From assembly GCA_910584295.1 (NCBI GenBank), contig CAJTYR010000001.1:124001-188000 (forward strand): a stretch of 64,000 nt of DNA. The letters run 5' to 3'. Shown in pieces: positions 41,507 to 51,092 of this stretch. A program made the translations under genes and the position numbers. Source of the stretch: an uncultured Christensenella sp. (GTDB taxonomy: Bacteria > Bacillota > Clostridia > Christensenellales > UBA1242). Below the pieces are notes generated by a model that was not told where the DNA came from, made no database searches, and was given only the letters and a program-made list of their open reading frames with translations. Position 1 is the stretch's first letter; every line of letters starts with the position of its first letter.

Positions 41507-42295
41507 CTAAATATAAATTTTTTCAACCAAGAATTTGAGCATCTTCGTTGGAATAATTTTCACCAAACCAGCAATCAATTTGCTTGTTGCCCCAATCGAA
41601 ACTCGAAGTGGAGGATTTTTCTTTTTTATCACTTTCACAACTCGCTTTGCAACAAAGTCAGGCGTCTTTCCAGTTCTTTCTGCCTTCTCCATCTTGACAA
41701 TTCCATGTTTTTCTTTTTCATTATCACCGGTTTGCTTAATTCTTGCAGCAGTAAATCCAGTATTGATATCACCAGGCATAAAAGTGACAACCTTAATTTT
41801 CTTTGACTTAACTTCAGTTGCAATTGCTCTTGAAAAACTTTCAATTCCAGCTTTACTTGCACTGTAACACGCCTGATATGGAAGTGGAATTATAGATGCC
41901 AATGATCCAGTATACACAATTCTTCCACCTTCATTGATGTTCTTCAAAAACAAATTTGTCATTTTCATGTGAGCCAGCAAGTTGACATTCATAATGCTGT
42001 CAATAGTCTCAACACTTGCATTTTCAAGAAGTCCTCCAATTCCAAATCCAGCATTGCAGAAAAGCAAATCAATATTTTTCTCTTTGCTTAAAATCTGATC
42101 AACAATTGATTTCACAAGCGTATCATTTGAGATATCACATTCAAATTGTTTTTCAAACAATTCGCCATATGCAAGTGTCTTTGAAATATCATAAATTCTT
42201 GCACCTTCTTCTTTTAATCTTTTTGCAATGGCAAGTCCAATCCCACTGGATGCACCAGAAACAACCGCAACTTTTCCTTCAAATTTTTTCTTCAT
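41507..42295 (-). CDS. Short-chain dehydrogenase/reductase (SDR), second copy
   Basis: The 262-residue oxidoreductase has SGASSGIGLAIAKRL (cofactor glycine motif), CNAGFGIGG as the NNAG-type motif, a catalytic Ser in YTGSLAS and YSASK as YxxxK. It resembles the SDR at 1903-2703 through the region after the active site, where ITFxPGDIN/ICPCDIK-like turns precede a basic segment. Both may be of the KR/estradiol-dehydrogenase-like subtype acting on lipids or ketones. The substrate is unknown. An AGAGG site precedes the ATG. It lies between ftsY and sigK with its own terminator. Confidence 0.88.
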   Translation of the reverse strand: MKKKFEGKVAVVSGASSGIGLAIAKRLKEEGARIYDISKTLAYGELFEKQFECDISNDTLVKSIVDQILSKEKNIDLLFCNAGFGIGGLLENASVETIDSIMNVNLLAHMKMTNLFLKNINEGGRIVYTGSLASIIPLPYQACYSASKAGIESFSRAIATEVKSKKIKVVTFMPGDINTGFTAARIKQTGDNEKEKHGIVKMEKAERTGKTPDFVAKRVVKVIKKKNPPLRVSIGATSKLIAGLVKIIPTKMLKFLVEKIYI

Positions 42296-42370
42296 AGTTT
42301 TCCTCTTGTATCTTAATTTCGAATATTACACTATATATTGTAGTGTTATTCAATGCATATTACGTCTTAT

Positions 42371-43267
42371 TTAGTATAATTCGTCAACAAATACTTTTGG
42401 ATCAAAATCTTCAATATCATCAACACCTTCGCCAGTTCCAACAAAAACAACTGGAAGTTTGTATTCTTTTTCAATTGCAATAATCACTCCACCTTTGGCA
42501 GTTCCATCAAGTTTTGTCAAAATAATCCCATCAATTTTTGCATACTCTGAAAAAGCGTTGATTTGTGAAAGAGCATTTTGTCCAGTTGTTGCATCAAGGA
42601 CAATAAAATTGTATTTGTGAGCCTCTGGATATTCTCTTTCTTCAATTTTTTCAATCTTTTTAAGTTCCGCCATCAAATTTGTTTTTGTGTGAAGTCTTCC
42701 TGCAGTATCAACCAAAAGCACATCTGTTTTGTTTGCTTTTGCACTTGTAATTCCATCAAAAACAACCGCTCCAGCATCAGCCCCTTCTGCATGCTTAATA
42801 ATTCTAGTCTTTGTTCTTGTTGCCCATTCGGAAAGTTGAGAAGATGCTGCCGCACGAAAGGTATCTCCCGCAACCAAAGTCACACTTTTCTTTTGATTTT
42901 TGAAATAGTTTGCAAGTTTTCCAATAGTCGTTGTTTTGCCGACACCATTAACACCAATAATAGTTATTATTGCCGGATATTCAACTTCAATATGTGGAGC
43001 ATCTTCAAAATATCTTGCAATAATTTCTTTCAAAAGAGACTTCACCCCTTCTGCAGTTCTCACCTTCTTTGAATGTGCCTCTGAGCGAAGTTCTTCAACA
43101 ATTTCAATGGAAGATTTAACACCTATATCACATGAGATCAAAATGTCGGTTAAATCGTCAAAAAGTTCATCATCAATCTCACCATGAGAAAGAAGCTCGT
43201 CAATTTTTCTTGAAAATGCCTCTTTTGTTTTCTTAAGAGCATTTCCAATCTTTCTAAAAATTCCCAT
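42371..43267 (-). CDS. ftsY: Signal recognition particle receptor FtsY
   Basis: The 298-residue SRP GTPase docks ribosome-SRP complexes on the membrane. It has an N-terminal helical N-domain (1-85) and the G-domain with GVNGVGKTTTIGKLA (P-loop, about 104), the DTFRAAA insertion-box motif, DTAGRLHTK, TKLDGTAKGG and GTGEGVDD. It lacks the long acidic A-domain of some Gram-negative homologues, as usual in Firmicutes. It starts nine bases after the smc stop, completing the conserved plsX-rnc-smc-ftsY block. Confidence 0.97.
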   Translation of the reverse strand: MGIFRKIGNALKKTKEAFSRKIDELLSHGEIDDELFDDLTDILISCDIGVKSSIEIVEELRSEAHSKKVRTAEGVKSLLKEIIARYFEDAPHIEVEYPAIITIIGVNGVGKTTTIGKLANYFKNQKKSVTLVAGDTFRAAASSQLSEWATRTKTRIIKHAEGADAGAVVFDGITSAKANKTDVLLVDTAGRLHTKTNLMAELKKIEKIEEREYPEAHKYNFIVLDATTGQNALSQINAFSEYAKIDGIILTKLDGTAKGGVIIAIEKEYKLPVVFVGTGEGVDDIEDFDPKVFVDELY

Positions 43268-43276
43268 AAATTCACC

Positions 43277-46200
43277 TTAACCTTCTGCTTCAACTTGTTG
43301 AAGAGCATCAGCAAGTTTAACAGAGACAATTTTTGAAACACCTTTTTCTTCCATAGTAACACCAAACAAACTGTCAGAGAGTTCCATTGTAGGCTTTCTG
43401 TGAGTAATTACAATAAACTGAGTTGTTTGAGATAATTTTTTCAAATACATTGCAAATCTTTCAATGTTTGCATCATCCAAAGCCGCTTCAATTTCGTCAA
43501 GCAATGAGAATGGAAGAGGTTTCAATCTTAAAATCGCAAACAAAAGAGCAATCGCAGTAAGTGTCTTTTCTCCACCAGAGAGAAGCGACAACTTGTTTGC
43601 AGCCTTACCAGGCAGTTGAACCATGATTTCAACACCTGCTTCAAGAGGATCTTCCGCTTCAGTAAGCTCAAGTCTGGCATTTCCGCCACCAAAAAGCTCT
43701 CTAAATACAACTTTAAAGCTGTCGTTAATTTTGTTAAATTCATCGTTAAACTTGGTCAACATTTCATTTGAAAGGTCTTTTATGATTGTCACTAAATCCT
43801 CTTCAGCCTTTTTCAAATCTTCAGACTGTGTTGACATTTCATTGTATCTCTCAAGCAATGTTGAAACATCCTCAATGGCATGAACATTGACATAACCAAG
43901 TGCTGAAATCTCTTTCTTAAGTTTGCTTATTTCAATGAGTGCTTCTTTAATTTCAAAGTCAGGTCTTCTGAATTCAAGACAACCATTATAAGTCAAACTA
44001 TATTCTTCATAGATTCTCTCTTGCATACTTTCGAGTTCCGTGTCAACCTTTGCAAGATTCCCCTCTTCACGATATTTTTTATCATTGACAACTGTGATTT
44101 GTTCCATAACAGTTGTCTTGTTTTCATCAAGCCTTTTGATGTTTGCGGAAATCTCAACTTTGCTATTCTCAAAGTTTTCTCTTTCTTTTCTTATCTTTTG
44201 AAGATTATCTTTTGTCTCAGAAGGTTTTGCATTCTCAATTCTTTGCCTAATCATTTCTTCAGCATTTTCGATAAACTTTTCATTTTCTTCCAAATGAGAT
44301 TTGTAAGCTGCAATGTTTGAAAGCTGTTTATCTCTTTCAAGCAAGATTCGATTAAGTTCATCCTCAATTGCTTTAAGTCTTGTCTCACATGAGGCAATTT
44401 CAACCTTAACAGTGGTCATATTTGAGACTATCTCATCTCTTTCACGCCTAATTTGGTTGTATCTTTCTTGCTTTTGTTTAACCAAAAGGTCTGCATCTTC
44501 TTTATTTCCACTCAATGCATTTTGAACCAAATTTGATTGCGACAAATCCTGCTCAATGAGCTTAAGTTTGTTTGAAACAGAGTTTTTTTCCATTTCATAA
44601 ACTTTCTTTTCATCTTCAAGTTCTTTAAGCGAATTTGAAAGAGCCTCCAATCTCTCTTGTTCTTTGGCAAGCTTAATCTCAAGTTCTGCTCTTTGTGCAA
44701 CAATCTTTTTTTCGGCCACTTTTGAATCATTTAAATCGACATTAAGATAGTTTATTTTGTTTTTAAGTTCATATTCTTTTCGAGTAAGAGCTTCAATTTC
44801 ATTCCCCAATGACTCAATTTCTCTTTCTCGTGAAATAAGATTTGTAACTTCATTCTTTTTGCTTCCACCTGTAAGAGAACCTTGCGTGCTTACAACATCT
44901 CCGTCAAGTGTGACAATCTTAAACGAGAACATATTGTCTTTTGCAAGGTCAACTGCCGTTGTCATATTGTCAACAATAACAGTGCCTCCCAGCAAATTGC
45001 TGATGACATTGTCAATTTGTTTATCAAAGGAAATAAGTTTGCTTGCGACACCAAAAACACCCTTTCGTCCTGCAATTGCCTTTTCATCCATATCACGTCT
45101 TCTCATTGTGCTGATTGGAAGGAATGTTGCACGCCCATATTTGTTTTCTTTAAGAAATGAAATAAGGTCCTTTGCACCATTTTCATTAAACGTTACGATA
45201 TTTTGAACTGCGTTTCCAAGTGCAACTTCAATTGCTGTTTCAAATTCAGCAGGAACCTTGATAAGCGACGCCAAAACTCCAACCATTTTGCCACCGATAA
45301 CGGAGTTTTTCTGACTTTCTTTAAGAATCTTTTTGACGCTGTATGCATAGCCTTCATATTCTGCTTGCATTTCTGTCAAAAGTTTCTTCCTGTTTTCAAA
45401 GACTTTGATTTGAGTTGAGATGTTTGCCCTCTCATTTTCTAATTCAGAAACTTCTTTTTGCCCAACAAAAATTCTTCCAGCAATTTCTTCATTTTCAGCC
45501 TTAATTTTTTCAACTTGGGCAATTTCTTCTTTTATAAGTGCAGCACTTTCTTCATAAATTTTCTTTGCATCAGAAATTTTGGCATCAACATCTTCAATAT
45601 TTTTTGCCAAAACACCGCTGTTTTGAATCAAAAGCCCCTTCTCCGCCTCAAGACGAGAAACATTGCTTTTGACATCAGAAAGTGAGCCAAGGGTCTCAAT
45701 CATTTTTTGTTGTGATTGACCAGCCTCTGTTTCATTGAGAGACATCTCATCAACAATCTCAAGATGTTTGTCTGAAAGGTTTTCATAAGTGTGTTGCAAG
45801 ACTTCCAATTTCTCAGAAAGTTCGCCTTTTTCTTGCATTTTTGCACTCTCTTGCTCATCACAATTTTCAAGCACAATGTTTGCATTTGTGATATCAAGAT
45901 TAATTCGATCATTTTCCTTATGAGTGTAGTTTATTCTTTCTCTCGCGATCTTTGTCTCACCCTCTTGTTTTTCAAGTTCAACAGTCAGATCCAAAAGTTC
46001 ATCATTAAGCCTTGCAATCTTTTTGTCAAAATCAGAAAGCAAATTCATTTGCTCATCATATTCTTTTGAAACATTTTCAAGGTCAGTTTGTCTTGCAAAA
46101 AGCTCTTCTTCCAAAGCTTGCATTCTTTGCTTAATCTGGGACTTTGCAATATGAGCATTTTCATATTGATAGACATAGGCATTGATTTCCAAGTCTTTGA

Positions 46201-46864
46201 GTTGCCCTTTATATTCAAGATATTTTTTAGCATCTTCAGCTTGTTTTTTAAGAGGTCCCATCTGCCTTTCAATCTCGGAGATGATATCATCAATACGAAC
46301 AAGATTATCTCTTGTTCTGTCAAGCTTTCTCTCTGCTTCATCCTTTCTTGACTTAAATTTTGCCACACCTGCAGCCTCTTCAAACATGGTTCGTCTTTCT
46401 TCTGGTTTTTCGTCTACAATTTCGCTAACTTTGCCTTGTCCAATAACAGAATAACCATTTTTTCCAATACCGCTGTCAAACAAAAGGTCAGTGATATCTC
46501 TCAAACGACAAGTGTTTTTGTTGATTTGATATTCACTTTCACCTGAACGATAGAGTTTTCTTGTGATTGAAAGTTCGTCATAAGCAATATTGAAAAATCT
46601 GTCAGTGTTATCAAAAGTGAGAGTCACTTCACAATAGGACAAACTTTTTCTCTTTTCTGTGCCTTTAAAGATGACATCCTGCATGTTGTCACCACGTAAA
46701 CTCTTTGCACTCTGTTCACCCAAAACCCATCTTATGGCATCAGACACATTACTTTTTCCACAACCATTTGGTCCAACAATGGCAGTAAAGCCACCATTAA
46801 ACTCAATGACAGTTCGATCAGCAAATGATTTAAATCCAATCATTTCAATTCTTTTAAAATACAT
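43277..46864 (-). CDS. smc: Chromosome segregation protein SMC
   Basis: The 1195-residue SMC ATPase acts with ScpA/ScpB in chromosome compaction. The head has GPNGCGKSNVSDAIRWVLGEQ (32-40 Walker A), then a long coiled coil. The hinge lies at about residues 510-670 (GVLASLIKVPAEFETAIEVALG and VTLDGDVVSTQGSLTGG). A second coiled coil follows, then LSGGEKTLTAIALLFAI (signature) and LLDEIEAALDD (Walker B). Length and order are typical. The ATG follows AAGGTGG. It sits between rnc and ftsY as in most Firmicutes. Confidence 0.98.
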   Translation of the reverse strand: MYFKRIEMIGFKSFADRTVIEFNGGFTAIVGPNGCGKSNVSDAIRWVLGEQSAKSLRGDNMQDVIFKGTEKRKSLSYCEVTLTFDNTDRFFNIAYDELSITRKLYRSGESEYQINKNTCRLRDITDLLFDSGIGKNGYSVIGQGKVSEIVDEKPEERRTMFEEAAGVAKFKSRKDEAERKLDRTRDNLVRIDDIISEIERQMGPLKKQAEDAKKYLEYKGQLKDLEINAYVYQYENAHIAKSQIKQRMQALEEELFARQTDLENVSKEYDEQMNLLSDFDKKIARLNDELLDLTVELEKQEGETKIARERINYTHKENDRINLDITNANIVLENCDEQESAKMQEKGELSEKLEVLQHTYENLSDKHLEIVDEMSLNETEAGQSQQKMIETLGSLSDVKSNVSRLEAEKGLLIQNSGVLAKNIEDVDAKISDAKKIYEESAALIKEEIAQVEKIKAENEEIAGRIFVGQKEVSELENERANISTQIKVFENRKKLLTEMQAEYEGYAYSVKKILKESQKNSVIGGKMVGVLASLIKVPAEFETAIEVALGNAVQNIVTFNENGAKDLISFLKENKYGRATFLPISTMRRRDMDEKAIAGRKGVFGVASKLISFDKQIDNVISNLLGGTVIVDNMTTAVDLAKDNMFSFKIVTLDGDVVSTQGSLTGGSKKNEVTNLISREREIESLGNEIEALTRKEYELKNKINYLNVDLNDSKVAEKKIVAQRAELEIKLAKEQERLEALSNSLKELEDEKKVYEMEKNSVSNKLKLIEQDLSQSNLVQNALSGNKEDADLLVKQKQERYNQIRRERDEIVSNMTTVKVEIASCETRLKAIEDELNRILLERDKQLSNIAAYKSHLEENEKFIENAEEMIRQRIENAKPSETKDNLQKIRKERENFENSKVEISANIKRLDENKTTVMEQITVVNDKKYREEGNLAKVDTELESMQERIYEEYSLTYNGCLEFRRPDFEIKEALIEISKLKKEISALGYVNVHAIEDVSTLLERYNEMSTQSEDLKKAEEDLVTIIKDLSNEMLTKFNDEFNKINDSFKVVFRELFGGGNARLELTEAEDPLEAGVEIMVQLPGKAANKLSLLSGGEKTLTAIALLFAILRLKPLPFSLLDEIEAALDDANIERFAMYLKKLSQTTQFIVITHRKPTMELSDSLFGVTMEEKGVSKIVSVKLADALQQVEAEG

Positions 46865-46908
46865 ACATCCACCTTATAATTCAAAATTGGTTATATTATT
46901 ATAACACT

Positions 46909-47535
46909 TTATTCTTCCTCAACAAACAATTTGGAAAGTGCGACATAGGCGCAATTTTGTTCTGCACTTGTTTTATCTTTTCCAAAGCCTGTTGCAATAT
47001 GGTCGTCATCCATAAAAAATTTTGCTTCAAAGTTGTCATCCACTTTCATCGTCTCATATCTCATGGAACATTTGAAATTTGCTTGAATAAGTTCTTGGAG
47101 TTGAGATTTATAATTATCATTTTTAGCATTTTCAAATTCTTCAATATGCAGTTTTTCAATAACAAACTTTCGAGCTTTTTCCATATCACTATCAAGATAT
47201 ATTGCCGCAATAATTGCTTCAACAATATCTCCCTTGATAGCTGGGGTAATTTCCCCATTCATACTTTTACCCATAACAACATCATCGGAAAGCCCCAGCT
47301 CATCGAAACATTCTGACAAATGCTTTTCTGACACATAGTGCGACCTCAGCACGGTAAGTTCTCCCTCATGCTTTTCGCTATGTTCAAACAAATATTCACC
47401 AACCAAAAAACCCAAAATGCTGTCGCCCAAAAACTCAAGTCGTTGATAGTTTTCTTTAGATTTTGAAGGATGAGTCAAAGCTGTGCAAAGCAAAACTTTA
47501 TTCTTGAATGAATAACCTATTTTTTCATCAATCAT
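46909..47535 (-). CDS. rnc: Ribonuclease III
   Basis: The 208-residue double-strand-specific endoribonuclease matures rRNA and degrades duplex RNA. Its catalytic signature RLEFLGDSILGFLVGEYLFE is at about 32-51, and the second acidic cluster is in GDIVEAIIAAIYLD (about 105-118). A C-terminal dsRNA-binding domain runs from about 137, ending in TSAEQNCAYVALSKL. It overlaps plsX by eight bases, with GGAG inside the plsX coding end, so it is translationally coupled. No acpP gene lies between plsX and rnc. Confidence 0.97.
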   Translation of the reverse strand: MIDEKIGYSFKNKVLLCTALTHPSKSKENYQRLEFLGDSILGFLVGEYLFEHSEKHEGELTVLRSHYVSEKHLSECFDELGLSDDVVMGKSMNGEITPAIKGDIVEAIIAAIYLDSDMEKARKFVIEKLHIEEFENAKNDNYKSQLQELIQANFKCSMRYETMKVDDNFEAKFFMDDDHIATGFGKDKTSAEQNCAYVALSKLFVEEE

Positions 47536-48544
47536 TTATCGTCTCCATTTTAGATTGAACTTCTCCAACAAGTTGTTCAATTTTTTCATTAAGTTTCTTT
47601 TCATAGAGCTTTGCAACTTGCAAAATTGTGTTGCAGAAATTAAGCCTGTTTGCAGACCCATGCGTTTTCACAACAAGTTTCTTACAACCCAAAAAAGGCG
47701 CTCCGCCATATTTATTGATGTCCATTGTCGCTTTGAGCCCCTTAAATTTTTTCAACAAAAGAGCACCTATCATTGCAAACAAATTTTTCTTTGCTTCTTT
47801 TTTAAGCATCTTTGACATTCCGCTTGCAACACCTTCGGTTGCTTTCAACAAAACATTTCCAGCAAAGCCGTCTGTCACGATAACATCGACATCACCAGTC
47901 ATAACTTCCCTTGCTTCAGCATTTCCAACAAAATTGATTGGAATTTGCCTCATAAGAGGATAGGTTGATTTCGTAAGCTCATTTCCTTTATGTTCTTCTG
48001 TTCCATTGTTAAGTAGCGCCACCTTTGGCTTTTCAACATCATTCATTATGGAATAATAAGATGAAGCCATGATAGCAAAATGCAACAAATGCTCACTCTT
48101 GCAGTCAACATTTGCCCCACAATCACAAATCATCACACTCTTACCATCTTTTGCAGTTGGCAAAATTGAACAAAGCGATGGACGAGAAATCCCCTTTATT
48201 CTACCAATTTTAAGAATTGCTCCTGTAAGAACAGCCCCTGTGCTTCCGGCTGAAACAAGTCCAACAATTTGCTCATCCTCTTTCAATAAGTCAAACGCTC
48301 TCACAAGAGACGAATCTTTTTTTTGTCGAATTGCAAGAGTTGGCTGATCGTCATTTGTGATGACATCTTTTGCATCAACAATTTCAATTCTTTCATTTCT
48401 TTCTGCCAAAAGTTTGGATAAAACAATTTCATCTCCTGTCAAAATAACGGAAATATCTTTATTTTTCTTCACAGCAAGGATTGCACCTTCAACCACCTCA
48501 AGCGGTGCATTATCTCCGCCAAAGGCATCAACAACAACTTTCAT
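47528..48544 (-). CDS. plsX: Phosphate acyltransferase PlsX
   Basis: The 338-residue enzyme converts acyl-ACP to acyl-phosphate for phospholipid synthesis. Its N-terminal VDAFGGDNAPLEVVEGA, then LTGAILKIGRIKGISRPSL, CDCGANVDCKSEHLLHFA and NNGTEEHKGNEL are diagnostic. I start it at 48544, where ATG follows GGGAGATATT; the nine earlier codons hold the ribosome site. It heads plsX-rnc-smc-ftsY. Confidence 0.96.
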   Translation of the reverse strand: MKVVVDAFGGDNAPLEVVEGAILAVKKNKDISVILTGDEIVLSKLLAERNERIEIVDAKDVITNDDQPTLAIRQKKDSSLVRAFDLLKEDEQIVGLVSAGSTGAVLTGAILKIGRIKGISRPSLCSILPTAKDGKSVMICDCGANVDCKSEHLLHFAIMASSYYSIMNDVEKPKVALLNNGTEEHKGNELTKSTYPLMRQIPINFVGNAEAREVMTGDVDVIVTDGFAGNVLLKATEGVASGMSKMLKKEAKKNLFAMIGALLLKKFKGLKATMDINKYGGAPFLGCKKLVVKTHGSANRLNFCNTILQVAKLYEKKLNEKIEQLVGEVQSKMETIND

Positions 48545-48651
48545 AATATCTCCCAAGGGATAATACCCCATTTTTATAATATATAATATAACAAATTAAA
48601 GGATATAAAGTCAAAAGAATACGCGCCAAAACCCAAATTTCAAAAAGCCTA

Positions 48652-48679
48652 TTGACAAACTGTTTCAGTGTGATATAAT
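48652..48679 (+). promoter_or_regulatory. Strong promoter of the YdcK-like gene
   Basis: A perfect TTGACA (48652-48657), a 16-base spacer and a perfect TATAAT (48674-48679). An AGGAG site follows before the ATG at 48701. Confidence 0.85.
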
Positions 48680-48700
48680 TGCCTCATAGGAGAAATAGGA

Positions 48701-49354
48701 ATGAAATATGTTTTAACAAATGAAACATTAACTATTGCTGGCAGAACACTTTTCAGAATTCAGGCAACTAAGGACATCAAAGACGAGAAAGGAAACATCT
48801 TGGTTCATGCTGGAGAAAGAGGAGGTTTTGTTGAAAGCATACTCAACCTCTCTCATAGTGGAAGTTGTTGGATTTATGGCGATGCAAAGGTCTATGATCG
48901 TGCAAAAATTTTGGATGACGCCCAAGTCCGCGATAAAGCAGAAGTTTGGACTTTTGCCACAATAAAAGACAAAGCGATTGTCAAACATTGGGCAAGAGTG
49001 CACGGAAAGACAGTTGTTCAAGAAGACAGCATCATAAGTGGACACGCTGATGTTGGCGGATATTCATCTACTATTCGCAGAAGCAGTGAAATTTCTGGAT
49101 ATGCAAGAGTTGGTGAAAATGCCGATGTGGAATTCTGTCAAGTGCATGGAAAGGCATATATTCATGGAAACTCAAAATGTTCAAGATCTTCAATTTTTGA
49201 AGAAGCAGACATATCTGGAAACTCACAAGTTTCAGTTTGCCGAGTATATAAAAAAGCAAAAGTTTCTGGTGATGCAAATCCAAGAAACCGAGATGTCACA
49301 AGAGACATTTCAAAAGCTGAAAATGGAAAATACATCGCCGACGGCGGAAAATAG
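48701..49354 (+). CDS. YdcK-like left-handed beta-helix protein
   Basis: The 217-residue protein consists mostly of short repeats of the YGDAKVYDRAKILDDAQVRDKAEV type (about 58-190), the hexapeptide-like beta-helix seen in E. coli YdcK and in many phage and host proteins of unknown role. The first 50 residues form a cap with ERGGFVES. Such helices can be trimeric acyltransferases or simple scaffolds. No active-site His is evident here. It has a near-consensus promoter and its own perfect terminator, so it is probably well expressed as a single gene. Function unknown. Confidence 0.78.
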   Translation: MKYVLTNETLTIAGRTLFRIQATKDIKDEKGNILVHAGERGGFVESILNLSHSGSCWIYGDAKVYDRAKILDDAQVRDKAEVWTFATIKDKAIVKHWARVHGKTVVQEDSIISGHADVGGYSSTIRRSSEISGYARVGENADVEFCQVHGKAYIHGNSKCSRSSIFEEADISGNSQVSVCRVYKKAKVSGDANPRNRDVTRDISKAENGKYIADGGK

Positions 49355-49363
49355 TTGATACAT

Positions 49364-49398
49364 AGAAAAAAGAAGTCAAATTTGACTTCTTTTTTCTT
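49364..49398 (+). terminator. Terminator after the YdcK-like gene
   Basis: AGAAAAAAGAAGTCAAA pairs with TTTGACTTCTTTTTTCT with almost no loop beyond the stem tip; a T run follows. Confidence 0.85.
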
Positions 49399-49430
49399 AA
49401 AATCCCACATTTACTGGTGTAAAGAGCCAT

Positions 49431-49470
49431 TAACAAACAAAAACCTCCAATCAAATGCAATTGGAGGTTT
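49431..49470 (-). terminator. rpmF terminator
   Basis: AAACCTCCAA pairs with TTGGAGGTTT (ten-base loop), with TTTGTTTG after it in the minus direction. Confidence 0.85.
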
Positions 49471-49474
49471 CAAT

Positions 49475-49666
49475 TTATGCTTTTTTCTTCTTATCTTCAA
49501 CAACTGTCTTGTTTTTGTATGTCCCACAGTTTTTGCAAACGGTGTGAGGTGTCTTAAGTTCGTGACATTTTGGACATTCAACAAGTGTAGGTGCTTCCGT
49601 CTTGAAATTTGCAGAATTTCTTGTGTTTCTTCTTTGTTTTGAAACTTTATGTTTTGGAACAGCCAT
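49475..49666 (-). CDS. rpmF: 50S ribosomal protein L32
   Basis: The 63-residue protein has the L32 start MAVPKHKVSKQRRNTRNS and a zinc ribbon with two Cys pairs, CPKCH and CKNCG. It is part of the large ribosomal subunit. The zinc-binding (C+) form is present, not the Cys-free paralogue. AAGGAG precedes the ATG and a strong hairpin follows. Confidence 0.97.
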   Translation of the reverse strand: MAVPKHKVSKQRRNTRNSANFKTEAPTLVECPKCHELKTPHTVCKNCGTYKNKTVVEDKKKKA

Positions 49667-49770
49667 TTTGATTTCTCCTTTTTGTAATCTAATTTAAGAA
49701 AATGGCAAAATCGCCAAAAATCTTACTCATGCTCCCCTATTTTAACCCATAGAGAAAGTTTTGTCAAGTT

Positions 49771-51006
49771 TTATTTAGACTTTTTTGCACATTTTGAACA
49801 ATTCTTCTTCGCAAGAGCAGAAACAATTTTCTTTGTATCTCTCGCAATCAACAATTCTTCATTTGTTGGAACAATATAAATTTTCACATTTGATTTTGCA
49901 GTTGAAATAAGTTGAACTTCGCCACGTTTGAAGTCTCTGTTCTTCTTTTTATCAATGCAAATTCCAAGATGCTCAAATCCAGTCATAACATTTTCTCTTG
50001 TTTCAAGACTATTTTCACCAATTCCGCCAGTAAACACAATTGCATCAACCCTATCCATAAGTGGAAGGAAAGAAGCAATATTCTTCTTGATTGAGTGAGC
50101 AAGCATATTAAGAGACAAGATACATCTTTCATCCCCTTCAGCAGCCTTTGCTGTAAGCTCTCTGTTATCACTTGAATAACCAGAAATTCCGATAAGACCA
50201 CATTGTTTGTTAAGATAAGAGATTGCCTTTTCAACTGTCATATTTTTCTTTTCACAAAGATATTGGACAACTGTAGGGTCAACGTCACCACTTCTTGTGC
50301 CCATCATAAGTCCTTGAAGAGGAGTAAGTCCCATTGTTGTGTCAATACTCTTGCCTCCAACAACCGCAGTAATGCTTGAACCATTTCCGCAGTGAGCAAT
50401 GATGAGGTTGAGTTTGCTTTGTGGTTTTCCCAAAATCTTTGCCATCTCACCAGTGATATATTTATGACTTGAACCATGGAAGCCATATTTTCTGATTTTA
50501 AATTTCTTTGCATCTTCATATTTGATTGGATACATATAAGCTTCTTCAGGCATTGTTGCATGGAAAGCAGTGTCAAAAACAGCCACTTGTGGAACATTCA
50601 TAACAGCTTGGCACGCTTTGATTCCAGCAATGTTTGCTGGCATGTGGAGAGGTCCAAGTGGAACAAGTTTGTCAAGGTCTTTCATAACTTTTGGTGTGAT
50701 AAGCACGCTATCCGTATAAATTTCTCCGCCATGAAGCACACGATGTCCAACAGCATCAATTTCATCAAGACTCTTAAGCACGCCATATTCTTTGTTTGTC
50801 AAAATCTCCAAAACTTTTGAGATTGCTTCTTCATGGTTCTTTGCACCATCAAATTTCATCTCTTTGCCATTAGCTTTGAAAGTAATAAATGGTCCAGCAA
50901 GACCAATTTTTTCACAGTTCCCCTTTGCAACAACCTTTTCAGTTTTCATGTCAAGAAGTTGATATTTAAGTGAAGAACTTCCCGCATTAACAAGTAAAAT
51001 TTTCAT
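49771..51006 (-). CDS. ackA: Acetate kinase
   Basis: The 411-residue kinase turns acetyl phosphate plus ADP into acetate plus ATP. It has VNAGSSSLKYQLLD at the N-terminus, the catalytic Asp region VAVFDTAFHATMPEEA, YGFHGSSHKYI, HCGNGSSI and TGGIGENS. The tail (KKNCSKCAKKSK) is a short lysine/cysteine extension beyond the usual end. It follows pta, with about 85 bases between, and the two form the acetate branch of fermentation. Confidence 0.97.
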   Translation of the reverse strand: MKILLVNAGSSSLKYQLLDMKTEKVVAKGNCEKIGLAGPFITFKANGKEMKFDGAKNHEEAISKVLEILTNKEYGVLKSLDEIDAVGHRVLHGGEIYTDSVLITPKVMKDLDKLVPLGPLHMPANIAGIKACQAVMNVPQVAVFDTAFHATMPEEAYMYPIKYEDAKKFKIRKYGFHGSSHKYITGEMAKILGKPQSKLNLIIAHCGNGSSITAVVGGKSIDTTMGLTPLQGLMMGTRSGDVDPTVVQYLCEKKNMTVEKAISYLNKQCGLIGISGYSSDNRELTAKAAEGDERCILSLNMLAHSIKKNIASFLPLMDRVDAIVFTGGIGENSLETRENVMTGFEHLGICIDKKKNRDFKRGEVQLISTAKSNVKIYIVPTNEELLIARDTKKIVSALAKKNCSKCAKKSK

Positions 51007-51092
51007 AACTTTCTCCTTTGCGTCTTTGACGCCTTTTATTATTTTTGTTGATATATAAAAATAACTTTCATATTTAATATAAGCACGATTGT

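Noticed and set aside
42326..42350. Inverted repeat between ftsY and the second SDR gene
   Set aside because: The short AT-rich stem has no T run and is too weak to call a terminator or operator.
43277..46864. Many open frames of 65-150 codons on the plus strand
   Set aside because: They are complements of the smc coding sequence with low-complexity composition and no starts of their own.
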